Assembly (NCBI GenBank): GCA_964386635.1
Contig: CAYLRO010000050.1
Location: 1 to 16,872, forward strand
Origin: Sabulitectum sp964386635
GTDB lineage: Bacteria; Fermentibacterota; Fermentibacteria; Fermentibacterales; JCC-6
Direction of reading: 5' to 3'
DNA length: 16,872 nucleotides
The notes under the pieces are model-generated. The model was given only the letters and a program-made list of their open reading frames with translations, ran no database searches and had not been told where the DNA came from. Positions 1-7,623 of the stretch are shown piece by piece. Positions within the stretch are counted from its first letter, which is position 1; each line of letters opens with the position of its first letter. The position numbers and the translations under genes were made by a program.

Positions 1-2573
1 AAGAGAAAGTGCCTTGCAGGAGACCAGGCTCTGGGATTTCCTGCAGCCCCAGTTGGATCACCGGTTGTGTGGAACAATGCTGTGTCATAGATATGCACGA
101 TGTTCTCTCTGTTGAAAACGTTGTAAATTCCAAACAGGAACTTCACGTCAGACTGACCTATCTGAAAACCCCTTGAGAAGGTGAGATCTGTCTGCATGGA
201 GTAAGGTTTTCTTTCAGTGTTTGTTTCCACAAGCTGTGAGGATTCTGTAGGCAGCGTGTATGGTGTGCCGCTGCCGTACTTCCATGAGGCTGCCACGGAG
301 AAATTCTCAAACGGGTGTATGCCTGCCAGCTCCGGCCCCTGACTCTGGAATGAGGTCAATTCAACCGTTGCGCCTGCCTGGTGAGTCTGGTCCCAGTCCA
401 GGTAATTATCTTCCCTTGATACATAAAACACACCGTACTGGGCGTAGTTGTATCTCTCCAGCATGGATGAGTAACGACCCTTTGCTATTGACAGGGTGTA
501 GAATACCTGCCCTGACAGGTTGCTTCCGGATCTCCTTGAGAGGGAAGTTTCAAGACCTCTGACATTCCCGTGGCTGTCATCGTTGTTAAAGACGTAATAC
601 TGACCTTCATCTTTGTTGTCAGTACTTACAAGGCCTGTGATGTCCTTGTTGTAAAATGAAAGAGCAAAATCCGAATACCTGTCAAGTTCCTGTCTGATAC
701 CAATTTCAAAAAGAGTAGTCAGCTCGGGATTCAGGTCCGGGTTGCCTGCGATTACTCTATCCGCACCGGTATTGTAGGTAGTCTGAAGATACAGGCTGTT
801 CATTGCAGGCATCTGGAAATAGTGCCCGTAAGTGGTAAAGAACAGAGATCTTTCACTGAATGGTATTGAAAAACTCAGCCTGGGACTGACATGGGTTTTT
901 GCCTCAACTTCTACTCCTCCACCTTCCTCCAGGGAGAACACACTTGTGTTTGCATCAAAGTAATCCACCCGGGCCCCGGCAGTGGTGATCACGCCTCCTG
1001 AGAATCTGTAACTTCCCTGAGCAAATGCTGCAGCACTGTGCGGGTATGCATTCCACAGAGAAATGTATGAGTTTCCCGGAGAGAGGTGATACACATTGAA
1101 CTGATAGAGGTCATAGTAGTTACCTGAAAGCCCGACTTTAAACCGGACTCTGGGGTTGGGGTTGTAGTCAATATTGGCCATGGCTGTACTGACAGTGGCC
1201 CTTGAATCATGCCACACATTTCTGTGAAGTCCATTGTAGTAGAAACCGAGAGTGTCCTCTATAAGACTGGGGGGAGAATACTGAGAGAGCCAGTAAATCG
1301 GGTTGGTGCCTTCTCCTACGAACCCGCCTTCCTCATCATATATACGGTTCCAGTTCTCGAAGAGAATTGTGCCGGCAGTGAGGTTAACGCTGGTTTTATC
1401 CCCGATCAGCTGTGAAAAATTCAGAATGAGCCCACCGGTCTGACTGAACATCGCCGGTATGCCGTAATCCTGAGAACCGGGAGGTATCAGGTGTCCATCC
1501 ACGAAGGAGAGTTCGTCATAGTGGTTCCAGGCCCACTGATTCCAGCCATGCTCCCGATATGATCCCAGTGCGCTTATGGAGATGGTTGTTCTAGGAACCG
1601 GTTTGCTGGTCAGCTTAACAATACCTGAACCGTCATTCAACCAGTTGTAAGACCAGTTCCCGCGAGAATCAGTATTGTCCTCACCACTTGTAGAGAATTG
1701 ACCTGATGCGCTTATGAATGTTTCACCGGGAAGGATGGCACTGGTAAGCGGTTCAGGACCGGAAAGGGTTGCCTCAACATTCTGAAGTCCGGTTCGACAC
1801 TGATCCACATCGATGCTCTCCATGAACACCTGCTCCCCGGAAGAGAGCATTCCAGAGGTCATGTCTCCCATTCTCCCTGTAACCGTAGCCTCAAATCTGT
1901 CTCCCCCCTCTCTGCCGATCAGGTCAACTACTCCGGAAAGCGTGTTACCGTACTCAATACTGAGGCCACCTGTCATCAGGGTAGCCCCGGAAACGGCGGA
2001 CATGGGAACATCGAAATTGAATCTGCTGTCCATCGGCGACCGGAGGGAAATGCCGTCAAGCACATAGTCCACTTCCCCTGCTCTCCCGCCACGGACATGC
2101 AGTTCTCCATCCTGTTGTACTACACCTGGCTGAGCGGCAACAACATCGACTATTCTGGTTGTTGTCATTGTTCTGATTTCTGAGAGATCAAGCTGATATG
2201 CGGTTGCGGGTACATCTCGCAGAATATGTGACCTGGATTCAATTACCCTTATCACTGTGGTACCGCTGGCGTCTTCCTCCAGCTGGAAATCAATCCTGCT
2301 TGTGTTGTCGCTCTGAACGGTTACACCTTCCACCCTGGCGGTGGATCTTCCAACCATTCTTGCAAGAAGAGTGTACTCGCCAGGGTCCAGCGCCGGGATA
2401 ACATATTCACCCCTTGAACTTGTCATGGCTCCGTATGGAGTACCTTCAATAGTGACAGTGGCACCTGTCAGAGGATTACCATCCTGATCTTCCACAAGAC
2501 CGGCAATAATTCCGGTGCTTGTTGCCCCGGCACATGCAATAAATACCATGAGAGTTAACAGATACTTCGGCAT
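1..2573 (-). CDS. TonB-dependent outer-membrane receptor, C-terminus cut off by window edge
   Basis: The frame is open from ATG at 2573 to the window edge, about 857 codons, and must continue to the left. The N-terminus looks like a Sec signal (MPKYLLTLMVFIACAGATS). Residues about 21-98 form a carboxypeptidase-regulatory-like domain (GLVEDQDGNPLTGATVTIEG, then a GEYVIPALDPGEYTL stretch). A TonB plug follows at about 118-225, with VDVVAAQPGV, LHVRGGRAGEVDYVLDGI and EYGNTLSGVVDL. The rest is aromatic-rich alternating beta-strand sequence typical of the barrel, including GNPDLNPELTTLFEIGIR. The last visible residues (NPRAWSPARHFL) resemble the penultimate strand, so only a short tail is probably missing. 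I chose ATG 2573 because AGGGGG lies 7 nt upstream and the signal peptide then starts at residue 1. An in-frame ATG at 2645 would add 24 residues but has a weak SD. Substrate is unknown. The lipoprotein gene upstream is probably in the same operon. Confidence 0.9.
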   Translation of the reverse strand, partial: MPKYLLTLMVFIACAGATSTGIIAGLVEDQDGNPLTGATVTIEGTPYGAMTSSRGEYVIPALDPGEYTLLARMVGRSTARVEGVTVQSDNTSRIDFQLEEDASGTTVIRVIESRSHILRDVPATAYQLDLSEIRTMTTTRIVDVVAAQPGVVQQDGELHVRGGRAGEVDYVLDGISLRSPMDSRFNFDVPMSAVSGATLMTGGLSIEYGNTLSGVVDLIGREGGDRFEATVTGRMGDMTSGMLSSGEQVFMESIDVDQCRTGLQNVEATLSGPEPLTSAILPGETFISASGQFSTSGEDNTDSRGNWSYNWLNDGSGIVKLTSKPVPRTTISISALGSYREHGWNQWAWNHYDELSFVDGHLIPPGSQDYGIPAMFSQTGGLILNFSQLIGDKTSVNLTAGTILFENWNRIYDEEGGFVGEGTNPIYWLSQYSPPSLIEDTLGFYYNGLHRNVWHDSRATVSTAMANIDYNPNPRVRFKVGLSGNYYDLYQFNVYHLSPGNSYISLWNAYPHSAAAFAQGSYRFSGGVITTAGARVDYFDANTSVFSLEEGGGVEVEAKTHVSPRLSFSIPFSERSLFFTTYGHYFQMPAMNSLYLQTTYNTGADRVIAGNPDLNPELTTLFEIGIRQELDRYSDFALSFYNKDITGLVSTDNKDEGQYYVFNNDDSHGNVRGLETSLSRRSGSNLSGQVFYTLSIAKGRYSSMLERYNYAQYGVFYVSREDNYLDWDQTHQAGATVELTSFQSQGPELAGIHPFENFSVAASWKYGSGTPYTLPTESSQLVETNTERKPYSMQTDLTFSRGFQIGQSDVKFLFGIYNVFNRENIVHIYDTALFHTTGDPTGAAGNPRAWSPARHFL

Positions 2574-2649
2574 TACCAAGCCCCCTGATTCCTGTACAAT
2601 GTTTCTGATTTTTCTATCACTGTAAATCTTGAATATTTTTTTCATCTCA

Positions 2650-3687
2650 CTATTCCATAGTGAGCAGGTAGATATTCCCTGAATCGGACACTTTCAAATC
2701 AAGGGGATAACCCTGAAAATCCGCATACCCGTTAACCCCGAAGGAGGGACCGATATAGGAATAGCGGTAGAGCCTGCTGACTCCCTGGCCGAGATACCCC
2801 AGCGCGTATATGTTGATATTGTCATTCCCGGGAGCAGTAATCCAGAGATCCCCCTCTACATATGTTTTGTTGTAAAAAGCATCCAGAGGTTCCAGCGAAG
2901 TCGTGGTGTCATATGGACACAACTCCCCGAAAGTGTTCGAAGTTCTTATTGCTATGAAGTTTGAGTCATTGGGGATGGAACACAGATCAATCCATGAATA
3001 TGGAAGTGTGGGAAGAAGAAATGTCTTGCGGATACTGCCTGATGGCAGCAGCTGCAATTTGTACACACCTTTACTGGTTCCAACAAGCAGTGAATCAGGG
3101 TAGTATCTGCAGGGTTCCAGGCACTGAATCATCTGAACAGATGTAAAGTTCAAAGTGTTTGTGCTCTGGTTGGTGCTGAGATCTATTTGGTGAATACTGT
3201 TTTCCGGTCCGTCAACCACCCAGAGATTCCCCGGTATCCCGTCTGTGAGAGCAAGCTCTACAGCCGACATACTCACACTGAACTCATGGAGAACTTCACA
3301 GTAAGGCATGCTCAATTCCAGTATTTTCCCCTGTGCACCTATAAGATAGGCAGAGTTCTCACCTGGGCTGTACACCATGCTTGAGTAACCTGCAGGAGAT
3401 GCAGCACCTACTGTGTACTCATCAATAAGCGAGAGATCTTCCGCATCGAAGCAACTGACAATACCGTTACTGGATGAGACAAAAACTCTCGCCGGGTAAA
3501 TCATCAGGCACCTTGCTCCAGAAACGTCAGTGACAGATGCGGTTACTGACAAATCACCCGGTGCGATCTGGTAGAACCCTGCCTGGTAGACCATCTCCTG
3601 TTCTGTAATGTCTGAACATGAAAGAAAAAAACAAACCATTAACAGGATAAATGAACACTTAAAAAGTCTGTTCTTTTTAAATAACAT
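2650..3687 (-). CDS. Lipoprotein with beta-propeller-like repeats, partner of the TonB receptor
   Basis: 345 residues. The N-terminus has a basic start, a hydrophobic core and an FLSC lipobox with the lipidated Cys at residue 24, so it is predicted to be a membrane-anchored lipoprotein. The body contains repeating short beta segments of the kind seen in WD40/YVTN-type propellers, for example SSNGIVSCFDAEDLSLIDEY, NSAYLIGAQGKILELSM, NLWVVDGPENSIHQIDLS and SLLVGTSKGVYKLQL. The last blade is DSGNIYLLTME. The start is supported by GGAGGGG about 6 nt before ATG 3687. It lies 76 nt upstream of the TonB receptor, with no terminator seen between them. In Bacteroides, the propeller lipoprotein BtuG works with the receptor BtuB, which is a structural precedent only. 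The ligand here is unknown. The fold assignment is by eye and moderately sure. Confidence 0.75.
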   Translation of the reverse strand: MLFKKNRLFKCSFILLMVCFFLSCSDITEQEMVYQAGFYQIAPGDLSVTASVTDVSGARCLMIYPARVFVSSSNGIVSCFDAEDLSLIDEYTVGAASPAGYSSMVYSPGENSAYLIGAQGKILELSMPYCEVLHEFSVSMSAVELALTDGIPGNLWVVDGPENSIHQIDLSTNQSTNTLNFTSVQMIQCLEPCRYYPDSLLVGTSKGVYKLQLLPSGSIRKTFLLPTLPYSWIDLCSIPNDSNFIAIRTSNTFGELCPYDTTTSLEPLDAFYNKTYVEGDLWITAPGNDNINIYALGYLGQGVSRLYRYSYIGPSFGVNGYADFQGYPLDLKVSDSGNIYLLTME

Positions 3688-3693
3688 TACAAA

Positions 3694-3700
3694 CCCCTCC
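3694..3700 (-). promoter_or_regulatory. Strong Shine-Dalgarno of the lipoprotein gene
   Basis: GGAGGGG reads on the minus strand 6 nt before the ATG at 3687, which fixes that start. SD sequences this strong also appear in front of hoxH, hypB and hoxU, showing that the host uses anti-SD initiation. Confidence 0.7.
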
Positions 3701-3764
3701 CATAAAACAAATCAACTCAGAGTGATGGTCAACAAAATTTCTCTTATCTGCCTATCTGCTATAA

Positions 3765-3793
3765 ACTCTACCCAGCTCCGTAATACTGGTCAA
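3765..3793 (-). promoter_or_regulatory. Candidate sigma70 promoter for the lipoprotein-TonB receptor pair
   Basis: On the minus strand, TTGACC (3788-3793) is followed by a 17-nt spacer and TAGAGT (3765-3770). The -35 matches 5 of 6 consensus bases and the -10 only 4 of 6. It lies about 75 nt before the lipoprotein start and downstream of the hydrogenase operon terminator, where a new promoter is expected. No riboswitch-like conserved box was recognised in the leader. Confidence 0.35.
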
Positions 3794-3938
3794 GGGCGAC
3801 TCCAGCCTGAAAAAAATGCTGCTATGGCCTTACTGTATAACTTAAGTCTACCCTGCTGAACCGCAATAGTCTGATGCGAGTGGTAAACCGGCACCAGCCA
3901 TTCCATATCCTCCAGATACAGGCATGTTACAAACAGAA

Positions 3939-3964
3939 ACCCCCGCTCTAAACAGGGCGGGGGT
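3939..3964 (-). terminator. Rho-independent terminator after hypB
   Basis: A perfect 8-bp GC-rich stem (ACCCCCGC at 3939-3946 pairing with GCGGGGGT at 3957-3964) encloses a 10-nt loop. On the minus strand it is followed by TTCTGTTTGT. It begins 40 nt after the hypB stop and marks the end of the hox-hyp operon. The 317-nt gap 3688-4004 otherwise holds only the candidate lipoprotein promoter; I see no gene in it on either strand. Confidence 0.85.
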
Positions 3965-4004
3965 CAGTGATTATTCAGCAATATTGCAGATCAGGGATGG
4001 CGCC

Positions 4005-4925
4005 TCAATTCACAAGTCCCTCCAGGTAACTGAGCCATTCCTTCATGCCTTCTCCTGTCAGGGCTGAAAGCTCGAATGTTTTTCCTCCGGGGTGAATCCT
4101 GCTGAGAGAATCACGATACCTGTTCATATCAACATCCAGATGCTCCAGAAGATCGCACTTCGTTATCACGCTTGCTGTTGCGTCGTGGAAAATGACGGGA
4201 TACTTCAGTGGCTTGTCCTCTCCTTCTGTTACGGAAAGGAGAGCTATCTTGATATTTTCACCCAGATCAAAAGCTGCCGGACAGACAAGATTTCCCACGT
4301 TCTCGATGAAAAGAAGCCTGGTGTCCTCCTCTAAAACCCCATGGATGGCGTCACCTACCTGCTCTGCGTTGAGATGGCAGGAACTGCCTGTTTCGATCTG
4401 AATAACCGGCGCTCCCTTGCTCTGTAATCTGACAGCATCATTATCGGTCTGCTGGTCTCCGGCAATTACTGCACACTTCACTCTTCCTCTGAGACCTTCA
4501 AGTGTCTTTTCAAGGAGAAAGGTTTTACCGGAACCTGGAGAGGAGATGAAGTTAACAGCCACACACCCTCTCTCCTTCAGAAAGGTCCGGTTATTTTCTG
4601 CAAACTCGTCATTTCTGGCCAGTACCCGGGACTCGAGGATTATTTCACGGCTGGATTCACCGTGATCTTTGTGATCGTGGGCCTCATGATGTTCATTCTG
4701 GTCATCATGATCATGGTGATGGTGGAGATGCTCATGCGACTGTTCTCCCTGTACAAGATGAACATGAACATGAATCCCGTTTCCAGGGATGTTCACCCCC
4801 TGCTCAGAATAAACGTGTACATGAATTTCTCCGGAGTCACCGTTTTCTTGTGAATGATCATGGGAATGATGGTTTTCAAAAGAAGCCCGGGCATTGCCCT
4901 GTTCACAGCCGCAATCCTGGCACAC
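4005..4925 (-). CDS. hypB: HypB, nickel-binding GTPase for hydrogenase maturation, with long His-rich N-terminus
   Basis: 306 residues. HypB binds and hydrolyses GTP to deliver Ni2+ with HypA into the large subunit. The N-terminus begins with CQDCGC, matching the high-affinity CxxCGC nickel motif of E. coli HypB. Residues 19-88 then carry 21 histidines, as in the nickel-storing HypB type. The SIMIBI G domain shows the P-loop ISSPGSGKT (127-135), the metal-site pair Cys183-His184 in TGSSCHL, a Walker-B region LLFIENVGNLVCP with Cys215, and the guanine-specificity motif TKCD (255-258). The start is GTG at 4925, overlapping the hypA stop by one base (TAGTG), with GGAGGT at 4932-4937. Residues 34-43 and 51-60 look like an internal duplication (IHVHV...QG). 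It is the last gene of the operon. Confidence 0.97.
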   Translation of the reverse strand: MCQDCGCEQGNARASFENHHSHDHSQENGDSGEIHVHVYSEQGVNIPGNGIHVHVHLVQGEQSHEHLHHHHDHDDQNEHHEAHDHKDHGESSREIILESRVLARNDEFAENNRTFLKERGCVAVNFISSPGSGKTFLLEKTLEGLRGRVKCAVIAGDQQTDNDAVRLQSKGAPVIQIETGSSCHLNAEQVGDAIHGVLEEDTRLLFIENVGNLVCPAAFDLGENIKIALLSVTEGEDKPLKYPVIFHDATASVITKCDLLEHLDVDMNRYRDSLSRIHPGGKTFELSALTGEGMKEWLSYLEGLVN

Positions 4926-5266
4926 TACTTTACCTCCATTGATTTGACAAGAAACTCCCTGCCCTTAACTATTTCAACTGAAATCGAATTACACCGTGGA
5001 CAGACCATGATCAGTTCTTCAGGTTCTTCCTCCAGACCACAGTCATTGCATTTCAAAACTAGAGGAACCTCCTCTATGTTCAACACTGCTCCCTGAAGGG
5101 GTGTGTTGCGAGCAGCTTCAGGAAAAGCGAATTCGAATGGAACCCTTTGCACTCCGCTCATTGCACCAATAACAAGATTTATCTCGAGGACTTCTGACGC
5201 GTTCTCTCTGCTGACTACTTCAGAGAGCTGTTCAACAAGATCCATTGCCAGACTCAGTTCATGCAT
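4925..5266 (-). CDS. hypA: HypA, hydrogenase nickel incorporation protein
   Basis: 113 residues from ATG 5266. HypA is a small nickel metallochaperone that works with HypB. The N-terminus MHELSLA carries the conserved His2 whose side chain, with the terminal amine, binds nickel. The zinc domain is CNDC followed by CPRC (two CxxC pairs). A TTG at 5272 in the same frame would add two residues before the Met-His-Glu motif and so spoil the N-terminal nickel site. ATG 5266 is therefore preferred, and GAGGA lies 7 nt upstream at 5274-5278. The start overlaps the hypE stop by one base (TGATG), and its own stop overlaps the hypB start. Confidence 0.96.
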   Translation of the reverse strand: MHELSLAMDLVEQLSEVVSRENASEVLEINLVIGAMSGVQRVPFEFAFPEAARNTPLQGAVLNIEEVPLVLKCNDCGLEEEPEELIMVCPRCNSISVEIVKGREFLVKSMEVK

Positions 5267-6288
5267 CAGCAAATCCTCGGAAGAAGTTCGCCCTGGGGAA
5301 TGTCCACCATTCGTCGCCCACCGATCCCGGTTTCCAGAATAAGCCTGCCGCGGTCATCCGTTACCTCTCCGATTACTGCTGCACCTGCACCTTCCGGGAG
5401 TTTCCTCCATGCAGAACAGATACCTTCTGCTGCCTCAGGTGAGCAGATAAGAAGCATCCGCCCCTCACAGGCAACATGCATGAGATCAATACCAAGAACC
5501 TCTGCAATTGCTCTTGCATGAGGATTGTAAGGTATTGAATCTTCTTTGAGTACAATCCCGAACTGGCGGTCTTCAACAATTTCACCAAGAACCGATGCAA
5601 TTCCTCCCCTGGTGGGATCCCGCATGAATTTCACACTGTCACTCCATTGCGAAGCTTCTGCAACCAGCCTGTGAACGGAACATGTGTCGCTGTAGAGCTT
5701 TTCGTTAAGAGTGAGTTTCTCACGGGCGGCCATTACAGCCATACCGTGGTCGCCCAGAGTACCGCTTGTGATAACAGCATCCCCCTGTTGAATGCGTTCG
5801 ATGCCCAGATTCAGAGACTCGATCTTTCTTCCAATCCCTGCAGTATTAATAAACAACCGGTCGCACTGCCCTCTGGCAACCACCTTGGTATCACCGGTGA
5901 CTATCTGAACACCGATCTCATCTGCAGCTTCTCTGATGGAATCAAGAATTCTGCGGAGTACATCCAGCTCAAGTCCCTCTTCAATAATCAGTGCAAGGGA
6001 GAGCCATTCAGGTACTGCTCCTGATACGGAAACATCGTTCACAGTTCCGTGAACAGCCAGTTTGCCGATGTCTCCTCCGGGAAACTCCAGAGGGCTCACA
6101 ACAAAGCTGTCTGTAGAAAACACTATTGCCTCTTTACCTGCCTGAAGCAAAGCTCCATCCGGGAGGCCTGCAAGAGGGCCGTTCTGAGCAAATCTGGTTA
6201 CAATTTCATTGTCGATAAAGTTGCGGGAAAGCTTTCCTCCACCGCCGTGTCCAAGAAGAATCCTGTCAGAAATGTTCAACCTGTTCAC
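5266..6288 (-). CDS. hypE: HypE, carbamoyl dehydratase (thiocyanate-forming) for CN ligand synthesis
   Basis: 340 residues of the AIR-synthetase/PurM superfamily. HypE accepts a carbamoyl group from HypF on its C-terminal Cys and dehydrates it with ATP to a thiocyanate, which supplies the CN ligands. The C-terminus is exactly PRIC, with the reactive Cys as residue 340. Other family motifs are the glycine-rich GHGGGGKLSRNFI near the N-terminus, DSFVVSPLEFPGGDIGKLAV, VTGDTKVV and RDPTRGGIASVLGEI. The start is GTG 6288, overlapping the hypD stop by four bases (GTGA). A TTG three codons downstream sits at better spacing from GAGGTG and is an alternative that changes only three residues. Confidence 0.97.
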   Translation of the reverse strand: MNRLNISDRILLGHGGGGKLSRNFIDNEIVTRFAQNGPLAGLPDGALLQAGKEAIVFSTDSFVVSPLEFPGGDIGKLAVHGTVNDVSVSGAVPEWLSLALIIEEGLELDVLRRILDSIREAADEIGVQIVTGDTKVVARGQCDRLFINTAGIGRKIESLNLGIERIQQGDAVITSGTLGDHGMAVMAAREKLTLNEKLYSDTCSVHRLVAEASQWSDSVKFMRDPTRGGIASVLGEIVEDRQFGIVLKEDSIPYNPHARAIAEVLGIDLMHVACEGRMLLICSPEAAEGICSAWRKLPEGAGAAVIGEVTDDRGRLILETGIGGRRMVDIPQGELLPRIC

Positions 6289-7382
6289 CTCGAATATCTG
6301 TAATAAGCCGCACAGCTGCCTTCAGAGCTAACCATGCAGGGACCTACAGGAAACAGCGGGGTACATTCTTTCCCCATGAGAGGGCACTCCCCGGGAAGTA
6401 TTATCCCCCTTAGTACATCGCCGCAGCGACATCTCCTGTCTGGTGTTCCACCAACTGTACTTACATTGTACTTCTTTGCTGCATCATAATCAGAAAACTC
6501 CTCCCGGAGAACAAGCCCACTTCCGGGAATTGTTCCTATTCCCCTCCAGGAACAGTCTGCCGGTTCCAGATATTCTTCCATAAGTGAAAGAGCTATCCGG
6601 TTCCCTTTCCTTCTAACAACTCTCGAATACTGGTTTTCCAGGTCGCTGCGGCCTTCTGCAAACTGCTGAAGAAGACCCTGAACTCCTGGAAGAATGTCCA
6701 GAGGTTCAAAACCTGCGATAACGCAGGCAAGCCTGTGCCTCTCCACAAATCCTTCGTAGGCCTCAGATCCTATTACTGCTGAAACATGAGCAGGAAGGAG
6801 GAATGCATTCACCGCTACATCCTCATCGTTTGCAAGTGCTTCCAGTGCAGGGGGAACCAGTTTAAATGCAGTAAGCACTGAAATGTTTTTTAATGATTCG
6901 GTTCGAGCTTTTTTCACAATTGAAATTACCGTGGGAACTGTAGTCTCAAATCCAATGCCAAGAAAAACAACCTCTTTATCAGGATTTTCCCTGGCAAAAC
7001 TGAGAGCGTCAAGAGGCGAGTAACACACATGAACACAGGCACCGGCACTTCTTGCATCAGCAAGAGTTGCACTACTTCCAGGTACTTTCAGCATATCTCC
7101 GAAAGTAGCCACATGAACACCTCTGCCGGCAAGTTCCACAGCTGCATCAATGTATGCTGCGTCAGTAACACAGACAGGACAGCCTGGACCGCTGATAAGT
7201 TTTACATTCTCTGGAAGCATCTGCCTTATTCCGTACCTGCCAATGGACATGGTATGGCTGCCGCATACCTCCATTATTCTGGCTTCAATACTCTTTTCAG
7301 CCAGACAGGAAGCCAGTCTGTGTATATCCCTTACAACTATAGAAGCTGCATTGCTGTCACGAAACCCGTCTATGTATTTCAC
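6285..7382 (-). CDS. hypD: HypD, [4Fe-4S] scaffold for Fe(CN)2CO assembly
   Basis: 365 residues. HypD with HypC holds the iron on which CN and CO ligands are built. Conserved features are EVCGSHTMSIGRYGIR with Cys40, GPGCPVC with Cys68 and Cys71, the mid-protein GFEPLDILPGVQGLL, and a C-terminal cysteine-rich zone that includes CRCGD, PGECPLMGKECTP and GPCMVSSEGSCAAYYRY, which provides the Fe-S ligands. The start is GTG at 7382, overlapping the hypC stop (TAGTG). No good SD precedes it, so initiation probably depends on coupling to hypC. The 3' end overlaps hypE. Confidence 0.97.
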   Translation of the reverse strand: MKYIDGFRDSNAASIVVRDIHRLASCLAEKSIEARIMEVCGSHTMSIGRYGIRQMLPENVKLISGPGCPVCVTDAAYIDAAVELAGRGVHVATFGDMLKVPGSSATLADARSAGACVHVCYSPLDALSFARENPDKEVVFLGIGFETTVPTVISIVKKARTESLKNISVLTAFKLVPPALEALANDEDVAVNAFLLPAHVSAVIGSEAYEGFVERHRLACVIAGFEPLDILPGVQGLLQQFAEGRSDLENQYSRVVRRKGNRIALSLMEEYLEPADCSWRGIGTIPGSGLVLREEFSDYDAAKKYNVSTVGGTPDRRCRCGDVLRGIILPGECPLMGKECTPLFPVGPCMVSSEGSCAAYYRYSR

Positions 7383-7621
7383 TATTTCTGAGCCTGTTCA
7401 CTGTGCATCTCGGCAAGATCCTCAAATAGCTGCAGGCGGGAGTTTGCCTCTTCAATATCCAGTTTCTCTATGGCGAACCCTGCATGAACTATTACAAATT
7501 CATCATTCTGTGCTTCTTCAATCAGCGAAAGGTCAACATCATACCTGATGCTCTCAAGCTCACAGATCCCTGTTCCGTCTTTCTTCACTTCAATGATCTT
7601 CATGGGTACTGCAAGACACAT
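7382..7621 (-). CDS. hypC: HypC, hydrogenase assembly chaperone
   Basis: 79 residues, the usual size for the HypC/HybG family. MCLAVP at the N-terminus provides the essential Cys2 that binds the iron intermediate and the large-subunit precursor, and VHAGFAIEKLD is the other family signature. A single HypC here would serve both the HypD complex and HoxH. ATG 7621 lies two bases after the hypF stop. Confidence 0.97.
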   Translation of the reverse strand: MCLAVPMKIIEVKKDGTGICELESIRYDVDLSLIEEAQNDEFVIVHAGFAIEKLDIEEANSRLQLFEDLAEMHSEQAQK

Positions 7622-7623
7622 AT

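Noticed and set aside
3688..3938. Possible cobalamin or metal riboswitch before the lipoprotein gene
   Set aside because: I found no B12-box-like conserved sequence or convincing multi-stem arrangement; the leader after the candidate promoter is only about 75 nt.
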